A stretch of 64,000 nt of DNA from Syngnathus acus (taxonomy: Eukaryota > Chordata > Actinopteri > Syngnathiformes > Syngnathidae), in NCBI RefSeq assembly GCF_901709675.1, contig NC_051090.1, positions 682,842 through 746,841 of the forward strand, written 5' to 3'. The first letter of the stretch is position 1. Every line of letters starts with the position of its first letter. The translations under genes were made by a program, and so were the position numbers. The notes under the pieces are model-generated. The model saw only the letters and a program-made list of their open reading frames with translations, did not search any database and was not told where the DNA came from. Below are positions 35,385-46,522 of this stretch, piece by piece.

Positions 35385-36415
35385 GGGCTTGCTTGACTGC
35401 ATTGAAGCAAACTTGAAGAAGCTATTCTACTCACAAATCACAACATCAGGCACACAAGAACTGTGCTACACCGCATAGGAGAGAAGACATTTGATTTTAT
35501 GAAAGAATAATGTCATGTATTTTCCTGACTGCTAATGAAATGTCTTAATGATATATTTGTGTGAACTGTTCCCAAGGTCGATCAGTAAGAGCCATAGATG
35601 TGTTACGGAGGCCCGGCGGCTATTAAGCTGTCTGAATATCTGGATCAGTTGGGGAGTTGAAAATGTGCCATGTGAAATTTGGCAACACGCTGTTGTGAAT
35701 GACATGTGGCTCAAACAATGATGAATTTTTGATTGATCGATCTGTTCTTAACTCTGTAGGAGAGCTGAAGTTTGGTCAGCAACACATTGAAGAAATGAGC
35801 AGTAGTAGAACATGAAGGACATTTTATTTGAAACATTTTACAGTGTTTACATGGCTTTGAGATACTAAAAGCGTCACATCGCTCCTCTTAAAAGCGAAGG
35901 GGAAAAAATCCCTGTATATACAATTCTGAAATTTTGATATAACTATTTTTAGAAGCACATTGTGCTAATCTCAAGTGATTGAATTTTAAAGCAATCTAGC
36001 TGCACTCTGTCACATAAAAATCCAAATATGATCCGTGAGAATGACATTAATGACGTAAATGGAGTTGAAGAAACAAGCCAGTAATTCCAAGGGCAGCTTT
36101 TATTCGGCTGTAAATTGAAGCCACAGATAGCAAAGCTGAAACAGAAAAAAGGAGGGGGGGTATTCCCTGAACAGGCAAATGATATCAAATGAAATCCATT
36201 CTTCCTCAACCTCTTTCCTTGCTCAAGGAAGAGTCAAAGGAGAAGGAAACAAAAGTGGCCAAGGTCACTTCCATTCTGTCTTGCCTTTCGGGCATGCAGG
36301 ATAATTGGGATTTCTGCTGACCTCTGGAATTGTTTCATTCAGAGCAACAAGATGTTTTATCAGCCAAGCCTTTAACTGCAGGGTGACGTCAAAATGATGA
36401 CTTTTACCTGTGTAA

Positions 36416-38841
36416 TAGTGTTGGCTCGTGAGTGAACGATGGGTTCAAAAGAACGAATCTTTTCAGTGAACGAGAGTGCACGAATTCTTTTTTCAGTTCA
36501 TATGACTTCAACCAGTAGATGTCAGTAATGCCCATTGAAGCTGGTGCCACCTGGCCGTAAAACAAAACGAAGAAGAAAATGACGTCACTTCCCGTTCACA
36601 AACAAGTCGTGAATTGCATTTCCCCTTCACCAACGAACGAATCTGTGAGTGATTCGCATTTCTAGTTCATCGCGAGAACGGATCAGTGAGGGAACGAATC
36701 GTGACTTTCCCGTTCGCGAACGAGGCAATGGGTCAACTGCCTTCCTTCCTTCCTTCCTTCCTTCCCGTGCGCGCGTGCATCAACGGATCAGTCAGTGAAG
36801 GTGTTGCGTCGTCTCCCTCCTGGCGTCAACTATGTAAGCCAGAATGTCCATTTGCCATGGAAAGAAAGAACCACTTACTGAAACACCATTTCTTTTATGC
36901 ACGTTTTATGCTAACTTTATTGCATGAACGGATGCGCCGTTATGCAACAACGGGGAGATTATGCTTCTCTTTGGGTCATCTTGATTTTATAACACTTAAC
37001 ATAACGTGTATGCATATATACGCCTAAATATTGTTATCCAATCTATCTACTGCAATTTCATATTGTATTGCTGGTTTGAAATGTACTTTTATTATTCTTA
37101 TTTTTAATAAACATTTATGTTAAAACTTGTCTGGTGTTTTATTCCTTGTTTTTATACTCGCCAATTAAAACATAAAAATCAGACATTTGGTTAACTGCTT
37201 TATATGACAATACGTGTAGGTACACCTCATGGACACTTCAATAGGTACACTACACGAGGTAAAAGAAATAAATTATTTATTGCACATTGAATATATTCAC
37301 ACACCTGGAATCGAACCAAGACTTTACCGAGCAAGAGCCCGTGTCATTAACCAGTCGGCTAAGTCGACCTGGCAGCTCGTGGTTGTCTGCACCGTTTTGT
37401 ACTAGTGATGTGCATTCCAGTTGTGAAGTGAACCGAATCGTTAGAATCGGTTCAGAATATTTAACGAGGGAATGACACGGACACTCCATTAGGTACACCG
37501 CCATTTTCAAGTGTACTTAATAACAGGCCACTTTATTAGGGAAATATCATGGTCAAAGGTCACAGGTGTCAAGCTCTAGTCCTTGAGGGCCGCATTCCAA
37601 CATGTTTTCCAAGATAATAAAGTGGCCACTTTATTAGGTACACTTGAAAATGGCGGTGTACCTAATGGCGTGTCCATGTGATTCCCTCGTTAAGCGCACC
37701 TGCGTGAAAAGTTTTTGGTCACTTTCACGTTCCGCATGAGCTAAAACTTTTCACGCAGGTGCGCTTAACGAGGGAATGACACGGACACTCCATTAGGTAC
37801 ACCGTCATTTTCAAGTGTACCTAATAACAGGCCACTCTATTAGGGAAATATCATGGTCAAAAGTCACAGGTGGCAAGCTCTAGTCCTTGGGGCCGCGTTC
37901 CAATATGTTTTCCAAGTGACCCTCGTTAAGCGCACCTGCGTGAAAAGTTTTAGCTCCTTTCACGTTCCGCAGGAGCTAAAACTTTTCACGCAGGTGCGCT
38001 TAACGAGGGAATGACACGGACACTCCATTAGCTACACCGCCATTTTCAAGTGTACCTAATAACAGGCCACTTTATTAGGGAAATATCATGGTCAAAGGTC
38101 ACAGGTGGCAAGCTCTAGTCCTCGGGGCCGCGTTCCAACATGTTTTCCAAGATTCCCCTCGTTAAGCGCACCTGCGTGAAAAGTTTTAGCTCCTTTCACG
38201 TTCCGCAGGAGCTAAAACTTTTCACGCAGGTGCGCTTAACGAGGGAATGACACGGACACTCCATTAGGTACACCGCCATTTTCAAGTGTACCAAATAACA
38301 GGCCACTTTATTAGGGAAATATCATGGTCAAAGGTCACAGGTGTCAAGCTCTAGTCCTTGGGGCCGCATTCCAACATGTTTTCCAAGATAATAAAGTGGC
38401 CACTTTATTAGGTACACTTGAAAATGGCGGTGTACCTAATGGCGTGTCCATGTGATTCCCTCGTTAAGCGCACCTGCGTGAAAAGTTTTTGGTCACTTTC
38501 ACGTTCCGCATGAGCTAAAACTTTTCACGCAGGTGCGCTTAACGAGGGAATGACACGGACACTCCATTAGGTACACCGCCATTTTCAAGTGTACCTAATA
38601 ACAGGCCACTCTATTAGGGAAATATCATGGTCAAAAGTCACAGGTGGCAAGCTCTAGTCCTCGGGGCCGCGTTCCAATATGTTTTCCAAGTGACCCTCGT
38701 TAAGCGCACCTGCGTGAAAAGTTTTAGCTCCTTTCACGTTCCGCAGAAGCTAAAACTTTTCACGCAGGTGCGCTTAACGAGGGAATGACACGGACACTCC
38801 ATTAGGTACACCGCCATTTTCAAGTGTACCAAATAAAGTGG
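36416..38841 (+). repeat. Left arm of the giant inverted repeat
   Basis: Contains GAACGAATC-rich terminal sequence, a CTTC run, an AT-rich segment with AATAAA, a tRNA-like block on the minus strand, an inner copy of TAGTGATGTGCATTCCAG at 37403, and five hairpins. Confidence 0.85.
37300..37377 (-). repeat. tRNA-like module in left arm
   Basis: On the minus strand, TTAGCCGACTGGTTAA (A-box-like) and GGTTCGATTCC (B box) at tRNA spacing. The acceptor and anticodon stems do not pair well, so this is a tRNA-derived or SINE-like promoter remnant rather than a tRNA gene. Confidence 0.55.
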
Positions 38842-40096
38842 CCACTTTATTATCTTGGAAAACATGTTGGAACGCGGCCCCGAGGACTAGAGCTTGACAC
38901 CTGTGACCTTTGACCATGATATTTCCCTAATAAAGTGGCCTGTTATTAGGTACACTTGAAAATGGCGGTGTACCTAATGGAGTGTCCGTGTCATTCCCTC
39001 GTTAAGCGCACCTGCGTGAAAAGTTTTAGCTCCTGCGGAACGTGAAAGGAGCTAAAACTTTTCACGCAGGTGCGCTTAACGAGGGGAATCTTGGAAAACA
39101 TGTTGGAACGCGGCCCCGAGGACTAGAGCTTGCCACCTGTGACCTTCGACCATGATATTTCCCTAATAGAGTGGCCTGTTATTAGGTACACTTGAAAATG
39201 GCGGTGTACCTAATGGAGTGTCCGTGTCATTCCCTCGTTAAGCGCACCTGCGTGAAAAGTTTTAGCTACTGCGGAACGTGAAAGGAGCTAAAACTTTTCA
39301 CGCAGGTGCGCTTAACGAGGGTCACTTGGAAAACATATTGGAACGCGGCCCCGAGGACTAGAGCTTGCCACCTGTGACTTTTGACCATGATATTTCCCTA
39401 ATAGAGTGGCCTGTTATTAGGTACACTTGAAAATGGCGGTGTACCTAATGGAGTGTCCGTGTCATTCCCTCGTTAAGCGCACCTGCGTGAAAAGTTTTAG
39501 CTCATGCGGAACGTGAAAGTGACCAAAAACGTTTCACGCAGGTGCGCTTAACGGGGGAATCACATGGACACGCCATTAGGTACACCGCCATTTTCAAGTG
39601 TACCTAATAAAGTGGCCACTTTATTATCTTGGAAAACATGTTGGAATGCGGCCCTCAAGGACTAGAGCTTGACACCTGTGACCTTTGACCATGATATTTC
39701 CCTAATAAAGTGGCCTGTTATTTGGTACGCTTGAAAATGGCGGTGTACCTAATGGAGTGTCCGTGTCATTCCCTCGTTAAGCGCACCTGCGTGAAAAGTT
39801 TTAGCTTCTGCGGAACGTGAAAGGAGCTAAAACTTTTCACGCAGGTGCGCTTAACGAGGGTCACTTGGAAAACATATTGGAACGCGGCCCCGAGGACTAG
39901 AGCTTGCCACCTGTGACTTTTGACCATGATATTTCCCTAATAGAGTGGCCTGTTATTAGGTACACTTGAAAATGGCGGTGTACCTAATGGAGTGTCCGTG
40001 TCATTCCCTCGTTAAGCGCACCTGCGTGAAAAGTTTTAGCTCATGCGGAACGTGAAAGTGACCAAAAACTTTTCACGCAGGTGCGCTTAACGAGGG
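37684..40096. repeat. Array of ten ~90-bp hairpins with regular pitch
   Basis: Near-perfect inverted repeats, each starting CCCTCGTTAAGCGCACC and ending with its complement, lie at 37684-37774, 37920-38008, 38156-38245, 38458-38548, 38694-38783, 38996-39085, 39232-39321, 39467-39557, 39771-39860 and 40006-40096. Start-to-start spacing is 236, 236, 302, 236, 302, 236, 235, 304 and 235 bp. The spacers (containing GGTACACCGCCATTTTC and GGGAAATATCATGGTC) flip orientation at about 38841. The longer pitch is due to an added AAAGTGGCCACTTT-containing segment. Confidence 0.9.
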
Positions 40097-41327
40097 AATC
40101 ACATGGACACGCCATTAGGTACACCGCCATTTTCAAGTGTACCTAATAAAGTGGCCACTTTATTATCTTGGAAAACATGTTGGAATGCGGCCCCAAGGAC
40201 TAGAGCTTGACACCTGTGACCTTTGACCATGATATTTCCCTAATAAAGTGGCCTGTTATTAAGTACACTTGAAAATGGCGGTGTACCTAATGGAGTGTCC
40301 GTGTCATTCCCTCCTTAAATATTCTGAACCGATTCTAACGATTCAGTTCACTTCAGAACACTGGAATGCACATCACTAGTACAAAACGGTGCAGACGACC
40401 CTGAGCTGCCAGGTGGACATAGCCGACTGGTTAATGACACGGGTTCTTGCTTGGTTAAAACTTGGTTCAATCCCAGGTGTGGGAATATACCTTAATATGC
40501 TTTCATTGTGCAATAAACTGTTTATTTCTTTTACCTCATGTAGTGTACCTACTGAAGTGTCCATGAGGTGTACCTACACATATTGTCATATAAAGCAGTT
40601 AACCAAATGTCTGATTTTTATGTTTTAATTGGCGAATATAAAAACAAGGAATAAAACACCAGACAAATTTTAACATCAATGTTTATTAAAAATAATAATA
40701 TTAAAAGTAAATTTCAAACCAGCAATACAATATGAAAATGCAGTAGATAGATTGGATAACAATATTTAGGCGTATATATGCATACACGTTATGTTAAGTG
40801 TTATAAAATCAAGATGACCCAAAGAGAAGTATAATCTCCCCGTTGTTGCATAACGGCGCATCCGTTCATGCAATAAAGTTAGCATAAAAGAAGTGGTGTT
40901 TCAGTGAGTGGTTCTTTCTTTCCATGGCAAATGGACATTCTGGCTTACATAGTTGACGCCAGGAGGGAGACGACGCAACACCTTCACTGACTGATCCGTT
41001 GATGCACGCGCGCACGGGAAGGAAGGAAGGAAGGCAGTTGACCCATTGCCTCGTTCGCGAACGGGAAAGTCACGATTCGTTCCCTCACTGATCCGTTCTC
41101 GCGATGAACTGGAAATGCGAATCACTCACTCATTCGTTCACTCACAGATTCGTTCGTTGGTGAAGGGGAAAGGCAATTCACGACTCGTTTGTGAACGCGA
41201 AGTGACGTCATTTTCTTCTTCGTTTTGTTTTACGGCCAGGTGGCACCAGCTTCAATGGACGTTACTGGCACCTACTGGTTGAAGTCATATGAACTGAAAA
41301 AAGAACGAATCACTTTAGCCAACACTA
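38842..41327 (-). repeat. Right arm of the giant inverted repeat
   Basis: Mirror of the left arm, read on the minus strand. It ends AGCCAACACTA at 41317-41327, the complement of the left terminus. It differs by short indels, for example extra GAACGAATGAGTGAG-type sequence near 41120-41150 and fewer CTTC units. Confidence 0.85.
40405..40486 (+). repeat. tRNA-like module in right arm
   Basis: Mirror copy of the left-arm module: ATAGCCGACTGGTTAA and GGTTCAATCCC. The B box is slightly changed from the left copy. Confidence 0.55.
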
Positions 41328-41628
41328 GTGTAGGTGTTGTATTATAGAAAGAAAGGTGTGAATAACCGAGGCAATTATTATTATTTTTAAAAAAAAAATT
41401 TGGGGGGGGGAGAGAGTGTAGTTGTATTGTTTGACGTACATGTTGTTCCCACCGGATGTTGTAATATAGAGAAAAATGTGTGCGTTGCCGTTGTCTACAT
41501 TACCGTGTGTTTACTTGATTGTTTTTTGTCTGGTGTATTGCTTAGTTGTGTGTGTTATTGAAGTTAAAAAAAAAGGGATCAGATTCAGTTCACTTAAAAG
41601 AACTGGAATGCACATCACTACTGTGTAA

Positions 41629-44600
41629 CATATTCAGTCAGATGACTCCAGTAAGATGAGTGATAACATAAAAAGTCTTAGCTTGAAAATACATTGACAG
41701 TAGGCACCGAGGCTTTGGCATACTTGGCTACAATGTGAAAAGTGCCTCCGTTTAGATACTTCAACAAAAAAAAGGCAGTTTGGAGAAGACTAATGAGAAC
41801 ATGCCGTGCTGCTGCAGCACAAGGCCTCACTCGGAGCAGAGGCAAAGACGAGTGAAAATTCCTCCAGCCAGACACAAAGATAAAAGGCTTTAAAGAGAGC
41901 CAATCCGAGAGGGAAAATGATTTGCGCTGCTTCATTATGTATCTTACTGTCACACAAAATACACTTCAGTCCGCCCGTGCATATATTGTATTCGCACACA
42001 CACGCAAACAGTAGTCCAGTCATTATACAAGGAGTTCAAGTGCAACGGGCGAATTAAGTGTTAAAGGTCAGCAAATATTATTGCAGACGATTGCTCTACA
42101 ATGTCAAACGACTGCACGCAATTGATTTAATTAATATACAGCACATTGAGTGTGGTCCTTGGCCACAATATTCTCGCATGTTATGTTGTGTCTAGGCTTC
42201 AGAGCATAATGAGAATGTTGCCAGGATTGTGTATGGAATGCTGAATATATTTGTTCATCTTGCTTTTGAAGTAAAACGGCAAGAACGATAAAGCCATTAA
42301 GGGTGCTAATAGCTGTCTTTGTACGGTGATTCATTTCACTGAAGATGCTACAGGAATATTCCATTTCTCGGAATCTGCATATATTTGAGCCCGTTTCTCT
42401 TCATTTCAATCTGTCGCGTTCGAAGCAGATCAAGCAGACAGGCGGTTGGTTCCCTCAGCTACTCTCCAAGTCTTGTTTACTTTCCCAACCTCTTTCAAAT
42501 TACCGGGTTCTTGAAATAGGCTAGCACCAATCTCCGCTAAGATTGAATGACCATTAAGTTTTACTGCCGGGACCAGAGGAGGAAGAGACATTTTCTAAAA
42601 TGAACACCATGCTACACAATAGCAATAATAACTTGTCTGTTGTGAGCCAATTACGTGGTAACATTTCCCACCCAAACAACATTTGAACTCGTATCGCGTT
42701 CAGAAATCTCTTTCTTCTTTTTTCTACACGCAAGTAAACGCTTGGTCAACTTTTCTCAATTTATCAGGTGAGACGACAACTCTGCTTTTACAAAAGTCCC
42801 ATCCAAAAAACTGAGATGGCCTCTTTAGATAATCCTCATCATGTTTACGAGCCCTTCTTTGAAGAATTGTCTCATAAATGGACATTTCGGGGAATGTGAT
42901 ATGCAATTGCAAGGGAAGGAGTAGAAGAAGCTTTTTCATTTGAAAGGAAAGCCCTTTTCAGTCAAACAGCTCATCTGATGCCCATTAAAAGAACACGAGG
43001 CACTTTGGCTCCTGCACATTCCGAATCGAACTGACACAAATATCTTTTTATGGTCTATTAAGAATTGCAAATGTAGAAACAGCCTTAATGCCTAATGAGC
43101 TCATGGTTAGCATCATATTTGTGAGGTTTGGGGCTCATGGCCTTTTGATTTGTTTTTACCACTCTGGATTTGCAAATGCTTGAAAAAATAATACGGATGT
43201 GCCTTCGTGCATTAGTCAATCCAAAGCTCCAAAATCCTTGGCACTGAGATACATCAGTGGCAAAATTACAGACAGACATTTGTCTGCTTTGACACTGATA
43301 AGTACAACTTGAGCTTACGTTGTCATTTTTTACAGAGCCAATTACAAATGTGCAGTAGCAGAAGGCAGTGAATGGGAAAACAGACTGCTCATGCGAAAAC
43401 CTGGCTGTGCTTAGGCTACACTCCATGTTGGCTTTGTCCGCATGTCTGCTGGTGCATGTGCTTCCGGATTAGGATCGACTTTCTATCAGCGATGCGAAAA
43501 AGGATCAAAAACAGTGAATGGAAAAAAAAAAGGTGGTGTCTTTCAGGGCATATTCAATTGAAAACAAAGAATGTTGATCATTTCAAAATGGAAGCCGGCA
43601 TACTTGAATTGTTGATGTGGAGGCAACCATACCATTGCACCATTGCTGTCTTGTTGACAGACAACCGCAGCAGTGTATTTTGGAAACATTCAAAGGCTAT
43701 GACCTTATCATGAGGACAAGAGGGAGCACAAACAGGAAACAAGCAGCAGAAATAGTCAAGTGGTCAGTGCAGTGGGATTCATGTCGTAAATACAGTTTAC
43801 ACTCCCATGACATTTGTTGAGAACTCAATGTCCACTGGCAACGTTATGGCTCAGCACTTGATCTCCCTCCTGTTGCTTACCCAGCCCTGTGGTGGCCAGC
43901 CACAACTCCACTGACTACTTAACGCTCTTCTCTCACCGTTTCATACTTTGGGGAGAGCTACAGAATGTCAATCTCAGGAAAAGGGCCTAAAATTGCGGCA
44001 CTGCAAGATAATAGAGAAGTGACTATTTTTGGACATTCACACTTTGAGAAAATATCAAAGGGGTTGACAAATGAGGATAAAGGATGGAAAATGACATAAT
44101 CCCTCTTTCCAGTCGAACCAGAAATAACTGAGCGTGATCAGATTACACAGTGAACTCATTATCCTGCGAAATAGAGAAAGAATAAATTAGATATTAGTGT
44201 CATAGTTGTGTTGCAGTAAGAATGTCGTTGCGAGAAAATAACCGTCACTTTTGAGAAACTCTAAAGAGAACATTTCAAGTCATTGCTAAAGGATCTGTAT
44301 TGCAAAATAAACTTTCAATCTCTCCGTTACCATTGAATTAAAACGCTGGGTTCGCTATTCCACCCCAAAAAAATCACGGTGGATGAAGAGGTCAGCCAGA
44401 ATTAGAACATTGCTAATCAATTTATAACTGGACAGAAATACACGAACTCCAGGAAAGGGGTACAATCCTAGGAATAGAGAAGGATCCCATGACATGAGAT
44501 TGGAGATCACGGTTGCTTTCTTTGACCTTCTCTCAGTCAATAAGAGTGCAAAGAACAAAATGGGCAGGAAAAAATCTTCAGATTGTATTAGCATATCTCA

Positions 44601-45837
44601 AGTATGGTGGTGCTCTATGAAGAAGATGGCGACCAGCAGTCCAGCCTCATGATGTGGAGAGGAGAGGCCTGGTTATCTCTTTAGGATTACACTTTAATCA
44701 AGCTAAAGCTCCAGCATGGTAATCCTATGCAAGAGTACTATTTCAGCCTGTCCTCTTCCCGCCATTGTTGAACCTGCCGCAAAGCTTGATGTCATATGGA
44801 GGTGTCAGAGCTCCCTCCACATGGCAGCAATGCATCATTCATTACATTACATCCAACACATGAGCTGCATCAATCTTTTTTTTTGCCACTGTTGATCATA
44901 AATATGTTGAGCTCAGTATCTCGCTAAACGAGGTAGAGACAATGGGAAATTGGAATCGGTCTGCTGTTGCATTCCAGTATGTCCTTTTCTCCTTCTTTTT
45001 CAAAGGACGCTCATGAATCAACAAAATACTTGCTAATATACGATGGAAAAAAGACCAGAGAAGCCAACTAAAAGTCAAATGATGAGATGGCATTATTGGG
45101 CCGTGAGAGTCAGAGGGTTCAAAAAAATCCCTTCAGTTCTCCGCCCATACGTTTGCTCATCTACACGACATGGTATTATAAATACATCAGACGGATGAGA
45201 GGATCATGTTTCCTCTTTAATGAAGAAGACAGATGGTCACAAACACGCATGCACGCTCGCTCGCTCGCTCGCTCTGACACCTTTAGCTCAAATCTACTGG
45301 CAACGAAAAGTCGAAGGTACAAGCCAAACTCTTTCTTTCTTCCTTTTACAGCAACGCAACAGATGGCCACCCAATGCTGACACGCATCAAAGTGTTCTAA
45401 ACATTAAGACGCTCCGATAAAGAGACCACGGTACTGGACCGACCGAGTAGACACTCCCCATCTGCCAGAGCTCTAGTGGCAAATTGGGTTCGTTATTGAG
45501 GCTCCTTTTTTCTCTCAACGTTAAGCCACAGTTGGCACGAAAGGACTTACTGAAATGGTTTAGAAGAAATCTGGGGCTCTGGGTTGCTGCCAATGGCTGC
45601 GTGGCAGGGAGCCGATTCAAGCAGCTTAGTCAGCTGCAGACAATGCGCATCATAACACAGAAAAATAAAAGTGTCACTAGGTCACTTGTGATTTGTCTGT
45701 GGGTCATAATGCAGGCCGCTCCAACAATGCCTTGCGCTCAGATATCCGACGCACGACCACACAGCAGGAATATTTGGGAAAGTATGACGATACGTTGAAT
45801 GTTCAATCAGGATGGGGAATGAATATGGGTTTAAAAG
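41629..45837. other. Intergenic, nothing recognised
   Basis: No exon with family resemblance. Only short A/T runs and a GCTC run (about 45256-45275). Confidence 0.5.
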
Positions 45838-46036
45838 GTTGATTCAACCTCAAGGGACAGTTTGGAGCGCTCAATGGGCCCACCGTGCACGGAATGTGGG
45901 AGGAAATCGGAGCGCCCGGAGGAAACCCACGCAGGCACCGGGAGTACGTGCAAACTCCACACAGGAAGGCCACAGCCGGAATTGAACCCTGCACCTCTGA
46001 ACTTTGAGGCGGACGTGCCAACCGGTGCTCCATGGA
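45838..46036 (-). mobile_element. tRNA-derived SINE, V-SINE type
   Basis: Read on the minus strand it has a tRNA-like head with B box GGGTTCAATTCC. The central block follows (CTTCCTGTGTGGAGTTTGCA, later CCTGCGTGGGTTTCCTCCGG), then TTTCCTCCCACATTCC. This central block is what I recognise from V-SINEs, which are widespread in fish. Diverged copy. Confidence 0.75.
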
Positions 46037-46445
46037 AGGGGGGGGGAATGGTTGTCATTATTAACCAATAAAAATGCAAATTGAATCATATTGGGGAAAT
46101 ATTTTCACAATATTGTAAATTATTTGTTTTTCTAAGTTCAGTGGCTTGGATGATATTTTAGACCTCAAATGAATTAAAGTGCAAATTGCAATTATTAGAA
46201 ATTGTGTTAATTGTTACTATTTTATTTTATTCTATTCTAGGTTGTTAGGCCGACTGCACGCTGTATTACACGCAAGCTCAACTGACCAAGTATCAAGTAC
46301 TTGTTGAACAAATTATCTTTTGTCACCAGCTAAATCCACCCAAGTGAGATAAGAGCACTTCTTTATTGGCGTAAGCAATTGCCTCACATGGGCGTTTTAT
46401 TGAAAGAAACACTTCAAGAAAATACGAGTGGAGTGAAATGACAAG

Positions 46446-46522
46446 GCCCATGGCTGTTAAGTAGCGGATAACATGCCCGCCTCACAAATAAGAGGGGCGC
46501 GGGTTCGAATCTCGGCATCCCT
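46446..46522 (+). repeat. tRNA-like SINE head or decayed tRNA copy
   Basis: TGGCTGTTAAGTAGCGGATA followed by GCGGGTTCGAATCTCGGC gives A- and B-box-like motifs at tRNA spacing. The stems do not close well and no recognised SINE body follows. Confidence 0.5.

Larger units (their letters stand above)
27022..36407. other. Gene-poor stretch upstream of kank4 coding exons
   Basis: No coding exon was recognised on either strand. It probably contains the first intron and promoter of kank4. Simple sequences only: a GCTC run (about 30529-30547), a T run (about 31240-31258), a 26-G run (32192-32217), GGGA units (about 33870-33890), GGCT units (about 34707-34726) and GGCAT units (about 35349-35384). A TAATTAG-containing stretch at about 27480-27540 looks like possible conserved non-coding sequence but cannot be tested here. 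Confidence 0.5.
36416..41620. mobile_element. Large hAT-like insertion organised as an inverted repeat
   Basis: Bounded by an exact 8-bp direct repeat, CTGTGTAA, at 36408-36415 and 41621-41628. An 8-bp duplication is the hallmark of hAT transposition. The element starts TAGTGTTGGCTCG and ends with the reverse complement of TAGTGATGTGCATTCC, so the two ends share a short imperfect terminal repeat, TAGTG(T/A)TG. From 36416 to 41327 the DNA is one long imperfect palindrome with its centre near 38841. Each arm is about 2.4 kb. The arms differ by substitutions and small indels, so they have diverged. No transposase-like frame is present, so it is non-autonomous. The hAT assignment rests on the target-site length and end sequences. 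Confidence 0.8.

Noticed and set aside
36686-37027. 113-codon frame in the left arm of the insertion
   Set aside because: The mirror copy in the right arm does not keep the frame (indels), so it is not maintained as protein.
37684-40096. CRISPR-like reading of the regular hairpin array
   Set aside because: The repeats are 90 bp with near-identical 150-210-bp spacers in a vertebrate genome inside a transposon-like insertion; nothing CRISPR-associated is present.
46446-46522. Functional tRNA gene
   Set aside because: A and B boxes are present, but the acceptor and anticodon stems do not close and no clear terminator follows.
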